A DNA stretch of 64,000 nt, taken from the NCBI RefSeq assembly GCF_001317355.1, contig NZ_LKET01000039.1, positions 186,001 through 250,000 of the forward strand, written 5' to 3'. The notes beneath the pieces are model-generated. The model was not told where the DNA came from. It did no database searches and saw only the letters and a list, made by a program, of their open reading frames with translations. The translations under genes and the position numbers were made by a program. Shown in pieces: positions 48,047 to 55,712 of this stretch. The DNA is from Oxobacter pfennigii (GTDB lineage Bacteria > Bacillota > Clostridia > Clostridiales > Oxobacteraceae). Positions within the stretch are counted from its first letter, which is position 1; the number at the start of each line of letters is the position of its first letter.

Positions 48047-48260
48047 TTACATCGGATGAAAGAGAAAAATTATGTTGTCCATTTATGGTTGTCAGAGTTA
48101 TGGAGTTACTAATGTCCAGAACTAACCTAAGGGGTTTCCAAAGGATTTTAGGCTAGGGCTTAGGGTTAGATATGAAATGGGTGGTTTAAGCTGAGCCAGA
48201 GCAAACCAAGGGGGATTTAGAATTGGTGGATAAAAGTATCTGTACAGGAGAGATAAAAAA

Positions 48261-48635
48261 ATGAAGGTGGTTTATGTAGAGCCAAACAAAGTGGCAGAAA
48301 TCAGGAATATAGATTCAGGACTGAAGTCAATGCAAAAAGTCGTAGGCGGTTATATCGAGGCGATATATCCTTTTTCTGACCCTGTAGCAATTATATGTAA
48401 TGAGGAAGGAAAAATAAATAGTTTGGAGCTAAACAGAGGACTTGCTGATGACAATGGGGATTTATATGAAATCATAGCTGGTTCTTTCTTTATCTGTTTA
48501 GCAAGACCTGATAGCGAAGATTTTGAAGGTCTTACAGATGAATTGGCCAGCAAGTATTTGGAAATATTCAAATATCCTGAAGTGTTTATGATGGAGAATA
48601 GAAAACTGGTATCTCTAAAGTGGGGTAAAAACTAA
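48261..48635 (+). CDS. DUF3846-domain protein
   Basis: 124 residues matching the DUF3846 pattern: VGGYIEAIYPFSDPVAIICN, LNRGLADDNGDLYEIIAGSF and FFICL. The family is common on Gram-positive conjugative elements and phages and has no known biochemical role. It supports the mobile origin of the region. The SD is AGGAGAG. Confidence 0.82.
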   Translation: MKVVYVEPNKVAEIRNIDSGLKSMQKVVGGYIEAIYPFSDPVAIICNEEGKINSLELNRGLADDNGDLYEIIAGSFFICLARPDSEDFEGLTDELASKYLEIFKYPEVFMMENRKLVSLKWGKN

Positions 48636-48664
48636 TCATAATTATTAATTTGAACTACCAAGAG

Positions 48665-48704
48665 CAGGTGGCAGTTATCCTTTTTAGAGATAATTCGCCA
48701 CCTG
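48665..48704. repeat. Hairpin between DUF3846 and the small ORF
   Basis: CAGGTGGC and GCCACCTG pair with additional TTATC/GATAA inside. The similar flanks TTTGAACTAC and TTTGGACTAC lie on either side. It could be a terminator without a good T tail or a protein-binding site. Confidence 0.45.
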
Positions 48705-48866
48705 TTATTAATTTGGACTACTTGATGGTTAAAGGGCTGTATGCGAAATCATTTAGTCAACCAATCGTCTACTTAGAGCCTCAATCATTGGTAGTTTAGC
48801 GCTTAGACTTGAGTCAGAACGTCTTTCTATTACATAGCGTAAATCAAATTTAAGGAGAGATACGCT

Positions 48867-49010
48867 ATGGGAAAAAAGGAAGTAACTAATCAAAATAATT
48901 TCAAAGAAAAAAAAGATGCATCTTTTGAGCGCTGCGTAGATTTTATGGCAAGAATGATAGAAAAGTATGGTCAGGAAACAGAACAAGATAGAAATAAAAT
49001 AGCATCATAA
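48867..49010 (+). CDS. Small hypothetical protein before the recombinase
   Basis: 47-residue charged peptide (MGKKEVTNQNNFKEKKDASF at the start) with a clear SD AAGGAGA. No family is recognised. A strong terminator starts at its stop codon. Its position just ahead of the large recombinase could fit a small directionality factor, but sequence alone does not show this. Confidence 0.55.
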   Translation: MGKKEVTNQNNFKEKKDASFERCVDFMARMIEKYGQETEQDRNKIAS

Positions 49011-49047
49011 ATTTAGAAAAAACCCTAAAAGGGTTTTTTCTAAATTT
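49009..49047 (+). terminator. Terminator ahead of the large recombinase
   Basis: AAATTTAGAAAAAACCCT and AGGGTTTTTTCTAAATTT form an 18-bp near-perfect palindrome with an internal T run, so it may work on both strands. Confidence 0.8.
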
Positions 49048-49121
49048 ATATATATATTTCACATAAAATCCGTTATAATAGTTGGGACAGAGAATTACTG
49101 TTTAAATGGGGGTGGATATAG

Positions 49122-50789
49122 ATGAATCAGAGGTGTTACATATATACAAGAGTTTCAACAGAAATGCAGGTTGATGGGTACAGTTTAGACGCTCAAAAAG
49201 AAGAAATCAAAGAATATACACAATATAAGAAAATGACTATTGTGGATGAGTATTCTGATGTCGGCTCAGGTAAAAATGTAAAAGGACGACCTGATTTCTT
49301 GAGGATGATTAATGATATAAAAGAAGGAAAAGATAAAGTTGACTTTGTGTTAGTTTTTAAACTTTCAAGGTTCGGACGTAATGCCGCAGATGTTCTAGGC
49401 ACTCTTCAAATAATTCAAGACTATGGAGTTAATTTGATTTCAGTTGCAGATAATATAGATAGTAGCCAAGACGGTGGAAAACTTATGATATCCGTTTTAT
49501 CTGCTGTTTCAGAAATTGAGCGTGAAAATATCTTAGTTCAAACTATGGAAGGACGTAAGCAGAAAGCTAGAGAAGGTAAATGGAATGGGGGCTTTGCTCC
49601 TTATGGTTATAAACTGGAAAATGGAGAGCTAGTAATAGCTAAAGATGAGGTAAAAGTTGTAGAAGTTATCTACGATAAATTTACATCTACAAACATGGGT
49701 ATAAATGCAGTAGCTTCATATCTCAATAATAATGGTTATAAAAAGAAAAAGCGTCAAAATGGTACACTTGATGCCTTTTCTGCTTCTTTTGTAAAGGCTG
49801 TTATAGATAATCCTGTTTATTGTGGAAAACTAGCTTATGGAAGAAGAAAAAATGAGAAAATACAAGGTGAACGAAATCAATTCCATATTGTAAAGCAGAA
49901 AGAGTTTCCTGTTTATGATGGAATTCATGAGGCTATAGTATCAGAAGAAATATGGCAAGCAGCACAAGAAAAGCGTAAAATAACTGGTTTTAAACATGAA
50001 AAGAGGTACAGTTTAGAACACGCACATATTTTATCTGGTATACTAAAATGTCCCAATTGTGGTGCGCCCATGTATGGTAATGTAAATCGAAAGAAGAAAA
50101 AGGATGGTACTTATTATAGAGATTACTTCTACTATGCTTGTAAACATAGGAGGAGTGTAAGTGGTCATAAATGCAATTACAGTAAGCAGTGGAGTCAAGA
50201 CTTAGTAGATGATGCTGTTGCTGAGATTATTACTAAGTTAGTTCATAATGAAAAGTTTGAGAATGCTATAAAAGATAAAATTAATTCTAAAATTGATACT
50301 GCTCAACTGGAAGAGAATTTAGAAACTCTAAAAAAATCATATCGCCAAGAAAATACGGCAAAAAATAAATTAGCACAACAAATTGATGGGCTAGATGTTA
50401 TGGACTCTTCGTATGAAAGAAAATATAAGGACATGCAGGAACGTCTAAATAAATTCTATGAAAGGATAGACTCTATTGAAATAGAGATGGAAGAGGTTAA
50501 AACAAGAATACAGAACGTTAAGTTAGATAGACTTAATTCTGATGGCATTTACAACATTTTAAAAATGTTCGACCAGTTTTATGATGAATTTACAGACTTT
50601 GAAAAACAGGAGTTTATAAAGAGTTTTGTTGAGAAAATTGAAATTTATCCAGAAGAATTAGAAGATGGTCGTATCTTAAAGAACATAAAGTTTAGATTTC
50701 CAGTATTCTTTAATGGTAGTGAAGTGAGTGAAATAAGTTGGGACAAAGAGAGTACAGTTGAGACAGTTTGCCTACTACATCGGAAATAA
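49122..50789 (+). CDS. Large serine recombinase (integrase/excisionase of the element)
   Basis: 555 residues. The N-terminal resolvase domain (YIYTRVSTEMQVDGYSLDAQ, with catalytic Ser about residue 12) carries FKLSRFGRNAAD and SEIERENI. A recombinase domain follows (GFAPYGYKLENG, about 155-290). Then come the zinc-ribbon motif LSGILKCPNCGAPMYGN with a later HKCNYS, and a coiled-coil region (about 385-480). These are the hallmarks of large serine integrases. Its last codons run through the 10-bp repeat at 50776-50785, so the C-terminus changes when the element excises. The ATG is preceded by GGGGGTGG. Confidence 0.94.
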   Translation: MNQRCYIYTRVSTEMQVDGYSLDAQKEEIKEYTQYKKMTIVDEYSDVGSGKNVKGRPDFLRMINDIKEGKDKVDFVLVFKLSRFGRNAADVLGTLQIIQDYGVNLISVADNIDSSQDGGKLMISVLSAVSEIERENILVQTMEGRKQKAREGKWNGGFAPYGYKLENGELVIAKDEVKVVEVIYDKFTSTNMGINAVASYLNNNGYKKKKRQNGTLDAFSASFVKAVIDNPVYCGKLAYGRRKNEKIQGERNQFHIVKQKEFPVYDGIHEAIVSEEIWQAAQEKRKITGFKHEKRYSLEHAHILSGILKCPNCGAPMYGNVNRKKKKDGTYYRDYFYYACKHRRSVSGHKCNYSKQWSQDLVDDAVAEIITKLVHNEKFENAIKDKINSKIDTAQLEENLETLKKSYRQENTAKNKLAQQIDGLDVMDSSYERKYKDMQERLNKFYERIDSIEIEMEEVKTRIQNVKLDRLNSDGIYNILKMFDQFYDEFTDFEKQEFIKSFVEKIEIYPEELEDGRILKNIKFRFPVFFNGSEVSEISWDKESTVETVCLLHRK

Positions 50790-50821
50790 TAAATTATTGT
50801 TCTGGAAGAAAGGTGAATCGA

Positions 50822-51673
50822 TTGTTACTTCGAAAATTTATACCAATTACAATTACGATACCTTCTATTGCAATAGGGGCGCTTGCGATGTACCTAAATC
50901 ATGTTCCTATTGTAATTTGGAGCCAAAATATTGCCTGCCTTGTGTTAATGAGTTTTGTTTCCTTGATTATGATTACTTACAAATTTAATATCAGTAGAAG
51001 TAAATATGAAAAATTTATAGTACCTGTTGCATTGTTTCTTTTAATCTTGACCTTTGTGAACCCAGGTATGGAAAGTGTACACCGATGGATATCTATTGGA
51101 ACCGTAAAATTAAATATTGCAATGATTGCATTGCCCATAGTTCTTATAGAGTTATGGAATGCATTGAAGACCAAAGGCCTTAAGTATGGAAATGTTGGAG
51201 CATTCATAATAATATTGGTATTATTATTTCAGCCGGATGCCTCCCAATTAACTGGATTTGCTATTCCAATGATGATTATGATAAGCCGAAAGACGAATAG
51301 CAAAGTAATACGTTTATTAATAATAAGCGTCTTTTCACTATTTATTATTTTATCATGGACGTATTTGGACAATCTGCCTCCGGTAAACTATGTAGAGAGA
51401 ATAGTAAACATGGTGGCGGATATGGGATTTTTGTGGCTAATTTTAGGGGTTATTTCTTTAGCAATATTACCAATGCCATTCCTATTATTTCCCCCTAAAT
51501 GTGCAGAGTTAATTTCTAGATGCATTGGTTATTATTATATAATCATTATATTATCAGCATTATTGGGAAACTTTCCGGTTCCTTTGATGGGATATGGAGT
51601 ATCACCTATTGTTGGTTTTTACATATCATTAATCTGGTATGTTAATTCTAAATATAATGAAAACGCAGTATAA
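50822..51673 (+). CDS. Divergent FtsW/RodA/SpoVE-like membrane protein, interrupted at its 5' end
   Basis: 283 residues from TTG 50822 (SD AAAGGTG), with eight or nine membrane segments. SEDS-like traces are visible (VHRWISIGTVKLNIAMI, LLFQPDASQLTG, VPLMGYGVSPIVGF), but the protein is shorter than ordinary FtsW (about 370-400). The open frame extends upstream across 50786-50821 into the att repeat in the same phase as the stub at 34267. Excision of the element would give a 317-codon ORF starting there. Whether the chromosomal form is functional is unknown. Confidence 0.72.
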   Translation: MLLRKFIPITITIPSIAIGALAMYLNHVPIVIWSQNIACLVLMSFVSLIMITYKFNISRSKYEKFIVPVALFLLILTFVNPGMESVHRWISIGTVKLNIAMIALPIVLIELWNALKTKGLKYGNVGAFIIILVLLFQPDASQLTGFAIPMMIMISRKTNSKVIRLLIISVFSLFIILSWTYLDNLPPVNYVERIVNMVADMGFLWLILGVISLAILPMPFLLFPPKCAELISRCIGYYYIIIILSALLGNFPVPLMGYGVSPIVGFYISLIWYVNSKYNENAV

Positions 51674-51709
51674 TTATTTCCACGCCAATGGGGTACCAGA
51701 GGGGTGCGA

Positions 51710-51739
51710 CATCTTTTTTGTCTACTCAAGGCACGTGGA
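51710..51739 (+). repeat. 30-bp intergenic repeat, copy 1
   Basis: CATCTTTTTTGTCTACTCAA followed by GGCACGTGGA; 28 of 30 bases match 54267-54296. In this copy TTTCCACG upstream (about 51678) and CGTGGAAA form inverted ends of a unit of about 65 bp. Confidence 0.6.
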
Positions 51740-51825
51740 AAAGGTTGTGCTGATGGACTTAAAATTATAGCCTTGTTTTTTGATCATATTCATTTAATAT
51801 ATAGTAAGTAAGAAAGGGTGATCTT

Positions 51826-52353
51826 ATGTTAACGGGAAATAAGGTACTAGATAATTATGAGTATAATATCAGACTATTGTCAGGCGATGATGAAATTGAT
51901 GTACAAGCCCTGTGCGAAAGATGTTCAGACTTTTCGGAGTTAATTGAAGGTAGACCGCCCGAAAAAGATGCTGGGTACAGCATTCTATTTGATTTGCCAC
52001 CTGACAAAGAGTTGAAAGATAAATATGTTTTCGGGGTTTATAAAGAGAATGGTGTTTTAATTGCAGTAATTGAAATAGTCAAAGATTATAAGAGCATTGG
52101 AGAATGGATAATAGGTTTACTGATGATTGATCCAAATGAAAGAGGAAACGGTTTGGGAAGAAAATTACATGATCTTATAAAAGCCTGGGTTTCAGAAGAA
52201 CACGGCAAGGCATTAAGAATTGGGGTAGTAGAAGAGAATCACAGAGGATATAAGTTTTGGTGCGAAATGGGATATGTTGAAGCAGACAGGGTAAAAAGAA
52301 CCTATGGAAATAAAGAACATACAGTTATTGTTATGAATTCATTTCTAAAGTAA
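51826..52353 (+). CDS. GNAT-family N-acetyltransferase
   Basis: 175 residues with the GNAT acetyl-CoA-binding motif A (LLMIDPNERGNGLGRKLHDL, about 104-123) and a later strand plus Tyr-containing segment (ENHRGYKFWCEMGYVEADRV). It transfers an acetyl group to an unknown amine. It stands alone between non-coding repeats. The ATG has SD AAAGGGTG. Confidence 0.88.
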   Translation: MLTGNKVLDNYEYNIRLLSGDDEIDVQALCERCSDFSELIEGRPPEKDAGYSILFDLPPDKELKDKYVFGVYKENGVLIAVIEIVKDYKSIGEWIIGLLMIDPNERGNGLGRKLHDLIKAWVSEEHGKALRIGVVEENHRGYKFWCEMGYVEADRVKRTYGNKEHTVIVMNSFLK

Positions 52354-52601
52354 AGGGTATTAATGGAATTAAGTTTTATGTTCTATAGCTACGCGCGCTG
52401 CCAAGGAGGTACCAGCTTCAAGGGGCATCTTATATAATGGCTTTTTATTGTTATTTATATGGGGTTTCCAGGACATTGGAAAGTTATGAAATGAATTAAC
52501 TGGCATACTCTATTCTCCTGAGAATATTGTTCTGCATGCAATTTTATCTTTGAAACCATACAATATCAAGGCTACAATCGAAATTAAGGAGGTCAAAAAC
52601 A

Positions 52602-52643
52602 ATGGTTGAAAAATATTGTCACTGGGAGGTAAACGCATTATGA
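52602..52643 (+). CDS. 13-codon leader ORF before the racemase-like gene
   Basis: ATG with the strong SD AAGGAGG encodes MVEKYCHWEVNAL and ends in TGA overlapping the next ATG (ATGA). The downstream SD GGGAGG is inside it. It may be a translational coupler or the end of a decayed gene; no conserved family is recognised. Confidence 0.35.
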   Translation: MVEKYCHWEVNAL

Positions 52644-53338
52644 AGAAAAAAATAGGTATATTGGGTGGTATCAGCCATACATCTACAATCAAATACTATC
52701 AGACAATCATGAATCTTTACTATGAGAGATTTGGTAATTATTATTATCCTGAAATAATAATTCACAGCTTGGATTTTCAATATTTTACTGATTTAGAAAA
52801 TGAATTAAAGCTTCAGGAATATGAGGATTATATTGTGTATTCTATTCATTGTCTGGAAAATGCAGGTGCTGATTTTATAATTATGGCGGCCAATTCACCT
52901 CATTCTGTATTGAGTAATGTAATAAAACGAGCATGTATTCCAATCTTAAGTATTGTAGATGCAGTGGGAGTGGAAGCGCAGAAGAAAAATTTGAAAAAAC
53001 TTTTATTAACAGGAATAAAGTATACAATGCAGAGCGATTTTTATAAAAGCGGGATGCGGAAATATGGTATAGAAGTAATTACTCCTAATGATGCAGAGCA
53101 AAATCTGATAAATCAGATTATTTTCCAGGAACTTGTATTAGACAATATGTTAGATAAGTCAAGGGAAAATTTCTTAGAAATTATTAATAGATATCCGGCT
53201 GACGGAGTTATATTAGGCTGTACTGAATTACCGTTACTTCTGGACAACAAAGATACCAGAATACGATTATTAAATTCTTTGAACCTGCATTGCGAGATGG
53301 CGTTAAATTATGCATTATGCGATAGCTCGAGAACATGA
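52640..53338 (+). CDS. Aspartate/glutamate racemase-family protein
   Basis: 232 residues of the Asp/Glu/hydantoin racemase superfamily: IGILGGISHTSTIKYYQTI at the N-terminus and VILGCTELPLL at about 195. Two-base racemases need a Cys in each half. The second is present (GCTE), but the first site, normally in a CNT-type motif, reads MAANSPHS here. Activity may therefore be altered. The ATG at 52640 with SD GGGAGG is preferred over the upstream in-frame start at 52616. Confidence 0.8.
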   Translation: MKKKIGILGGISHTSTIKYYQTIMNLYYERFGNYYYPEIIIHSLDFQYFTDLENELKLQEYEDYIVYSIHCLENAGADFIIMAANSPHSVLSNVIKRACIPILSIVDAVGVEAQKKNLKKLLLTGIKYTMQSDFYKSGMRKYGIEVITPNDAEQNLINQIIFQELVLDNMLDKSRENFLEIINRYPADGVILGCTELPLLLDNKDTRIRLLNSLNLHCEMALNYALCDSSRT

Positions 53339-53421
53339 AAGTACAATGGGTTGAAGTCTATTATCCTTAATTGACTATTAAATTTCCTTGCAAGTACTAT
53401 TTTATATGAGGTGATATGAGT

Positions 53422-54252
53422 ATGAAAAATCATTTGAATCTATTTTTCCCCCAATGGCAGGGCTCCGGCAATGATGACCGGTTATTGCACGGTGCATTGG
53501 AGCTAAAGGAAGTTTATTTTGAAGCTGCTGGGCTAAAGAGTGTTGATGTTAGCAGTGAATTGGACTGTGTTATAGAAAATAACATTTTGGGGTTATCGGC
53601 AATTCTGAAACAATTTGAAGGTGCAAAAAAAATTATTGATAAAGAAAAGCCGGATACTATTTTTGTTATCGGGGGCGGTTGCGATATTGAAATTTTACCG
53701 GTTTCATATATGAATGCTCATTACAATGGGCAATTGACCGTGTTATGGATTGATGCACATGGCGATCTCAATACCCCAGAATCTTCGGCTAGTAAAAATT
53801 TTGATGGAATGCCTCTCCGAGTTCTGTTAGGCGAAGGAAATGAACATATATTAGATATGACGTATTCGTTCCTACGGCCTGACCAAGTATTGTTGCTGGG
53901 ACAGCGGGATTTAGATGCACCTGAAGAAGCGTACATTAAAGAACATGGACTTGAACAAATATCTGTTGAGCAAATGGAAGCAGACGCACAGACCGTAATA
54001 GATGCACTGCATTCAAAATTCGCAAGCAATATTTACATTCACATTGACTTAGATGTAATTGATTATAGTATGTTCTCTCATGTTATGGCCCCATCTCCGG
54101 ATGGTTTGAAAACAAGTACTCTGGTTGAATTGATAAAAGGACTGAATGCGCAATTTCATGTTGTAGGAATTAGCATATTGGAATGTCTAAAAACTGGAGG
54201 TAAAAGCATTGGTTTTATTTCAGAAATAGTGGAAATAGGTACATCCCTATAA
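53422..54252 (+). CDS. Arginase/agmatinase-family protein
   Basis: 276-residue ureohydrolase-fold protein. Metal-ligand motifs WIDAHGDLNT (DxHxD, about 108) and HIDLDVID (DxD, about 208) are present. The first ligand motif, normally GGDHS, reads GGGCDIEI (about 85), so the metal-binding His is a Cys. The substrate could be arginine, agmatine, formiminoglutamate or a related guanidino compound and cannot be fixed. The ATG at 53422 gives correct spacing to SD GAGGTG; the ATG at 53416 is too close. Confidence 0.82.
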   Translation: MKNHLNLFFPQWQGSGNDDRLLHGALELKEVYFEAAGLKSVDVSSELDCVIENNILGLSAILKQFEGAKKIIDKEKPDTIFVIGGGCDIEILPVSYMNAHYNGQLTVLWIDAHGDLNTPESSASKNFDGMPLRVLLGEGNEHILDMTYSFLRPDQVLLLGQRDLDAPEEAYIKEHGLEQISVEQMEADAQTVIDALHSKFASNIYIHIDLDVIDYSMFSHVMAPSPDGLKTSTLVELIKGLNAQFHVVGISILECLKTGGKSIGFISEIVEIGTSL

Positions 54253-54266
54253 TACAGATTAAGCAT

Positions 54267-54296
54267 CATCTTTTTTATCTACTCAAGACACGTGGA
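54267..54296 (+). repeat. 30-bp intergenic repeat, copy 2
   Basis: Second copy of the repeat at 51710-51739 (28 of 30 identical), just after the arginase-family gene. The remaining gap 54297-54727 has no recognised gene, only the small hairpin GCGG/CCGC at 54697-54711 next to the following SD. Confidence 0.6.
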
Positions 54297-54727
54297 GTGT
54301 GTGGTAAGAATACAAAAGGAAAATTAGTGGAAAGCATTCTCCTTGTTATTATCATCTTAATACCTCAGTATATCGGCTGCCAAGAACCTTAAGCTATTCA
54401 ATTAATTGCAATTCTTTTATAAGAAGACTGATATAATATTCTGCTAATATACTTAATTTCTGATTAGCTGGATATAAAAGCAAAACATCTGCATAGGCAT
54501 AGAAGCTATACTAAGATTATCCTGTGTGCTTTTTGAAAGTCTGGTTCCTATAAAAATATATCCTTCTGCCAATAGGGTGAATATGCTATAATTGAAGAAA
54601 TCCAAGATTTATTTACACATATTAGCAAGACATAGTCAGTTAAGCTTAATAACGGAAGGTAAGCCAAGCTACCCATGGCAGCCGGCGTAAAAAATTGCGG
54701 GTATCATCCCGCTTTAGGAGGATAATA

Positions 54728-55129
54728 ATGCAAAGAGTTTTTGATTTTCTCTCAAAGTCCGGAGTTTACCACATCGCCACCGTCGATGCAGACGGGAAAC
54801 CCCACGTTCGCCCCTTCGGTTCCAAGCTGATAGTAGACGGGAAATTTTACATCTCATGCAGCTTGCCCAAGCTGGTATATGAGCAGCTGAGCGGGCAAAA
54901 ATGGTTAGAGATTTCCGCCATGGGAACCGGTGGAGAGTGGATACGTATCTCTGCCACAGCCCGTGAAGTCACCGAACAGGCAGAAAAAGAAAAAGTGTAT
55001 TCAAATTCAGTGTATGTGCCTCAAGCAAAGGGTGGACCCAAGCGGTCTATCTCGGAGGTCGCCTTCTTTGAGTTAACTGACGCCACAGCTACCATCTACG
55101 GTAAGGAGACAAAGGAAATCCGCTGGTGA
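54728..55129 (+). CDS. Pyridoxamine 5'-phosphate oxidase-family (flavin split-barrel) protein
   Basis: 133 residues with the split-barrel FMN-binding pattern: GVYHIATVDADGKPHVRPFG at the N-terminus, KFYISCSLPKLVYEQL and the end ATIYGKETKEIRW. It is probably a small flavin-dependent reductase of unknown substrate. It is too short and divergent to be a real PdxH. The ATG at 54728 has SD AGGAGG; an upstream TTG frame contains that SD and is rejected. Confidence 0.85.
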   Translation: MQRVFDFLSKSGVYHIATVDADGKPHVRPFGSKLIVDGKFYISCSLPKLVYEQLSGQKWLEISAMGTGGEWIRISATAREVTEQAEKEKVYSNSVYVPQAKGGPKRSISEVAFFELTDATATIYGKETKEIRW

Positions 55130-55153
55130 TATCAGGAATAAGATCTATTATTT

Positions 55154-55212
55154 ACACCTCCAGCCAAAGCTGTTAGACTGATAATAAGTCTAACAGCTTT
55201 GGCTGGAGGTGT
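55154..55212. repeat. Perfect 26-bp palindrome with 7-base loop
   Basis: The arms 55154-55179 and 55187-55212 are exact reverse complements (ACACCTCCAGCC / GGCTGGAGGTGT at the base). The right arm contains GGAGGTG, an SD-like site, 5 bases before an ATG at 55217 that opens a five-codon frame. There is no T run. It could be a translation-blocking RNA hairpin or the remnant of a palindromic mobile element. Confidence 0.75.
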
Positions 55213-55302
55213 TCTCATGAATCAGGAACGCTGAAGAAGCAGCCGGCGGCTTCCTGTCTGTGACAGGGCACAAAAACAACAGGATTTTGAAAGGAGAAAG
55301 CT

Positions 55303-55607
55303 ATGTTTGGATACGGTTGGTTGAATTTGGGAAGTCTTATACTTGGGCTGCTTGCGTGGATACTTCCTGTCGTAAGCCTGGTGAAGAAAATAAAAATTGG
55401 ATAATAATTTCTATAGCAAGCCTTAGCGCCTGCGGTATCTCGCTGTGTATGCAGATTTTCTATACCGATTATCTGGTGAAGATAGAGGATTGGTCGGCAC
55501 TTATGGATACCTCCGGCGCAGTAGCATTTGTGTCCACAGTGCTTCTTGCAGTTACTATCATACTTAATGCGATTGCAGTGGTTAAATTAAATAAAAAAAG
55601 CCAATAG
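55303..55607 (+). pseudogene. Frameshifted small membrane protein
   Basis: ATG 55303 with SD AAAGGAGA begins MFGYGWLNLGSLILGLLAWI, a membrane segment, and stops after VKKIKIG. The homologous continuation NWIIISIASLSACGISLCMQ and three further hydrophobic segments follow in another frame to 55607. Adding one A in the run around 55391-55400 (AAGAAAATAAAA) restores a 101-residue protein with about four membrane segments. This is either a real pseudogene or a homopolymer sequencing error. Confidence 0.7.
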
Positions 55608-55712
55608 ACTGCATATTCCAATTTAGCGGTGGGGCAGGATTAAATATATTACAGCTCTAAAAGAAAGGAAAGTATGATCATCAGCTATTGAAAATATCAT
55701 ACAAGGATACAT

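Larger units (their letters stand above)
34323..50785. mobile_element. Integrated element of about 16.45 kb with serine recombinase, type III R-M and HUH Rep
   Basis: Bounded by the direct repeat TACATCGGAA at 34323-34332 and 50776-50785. The cargo differs from the flanks: arginine is often CGT/CGC in Mod and Res rather than AGA/AGG, and many small unknown genes are present. The large serine recombinase lies at the right edge with its stop inside the repeat region, the usual place for an integrase next to its att site. The rolling-circle-type Rep suggests a plasmid or phage-satellite origin. The ends are inferred from the repeat and codon phase, not from an empty site. Confidence 0.68.
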
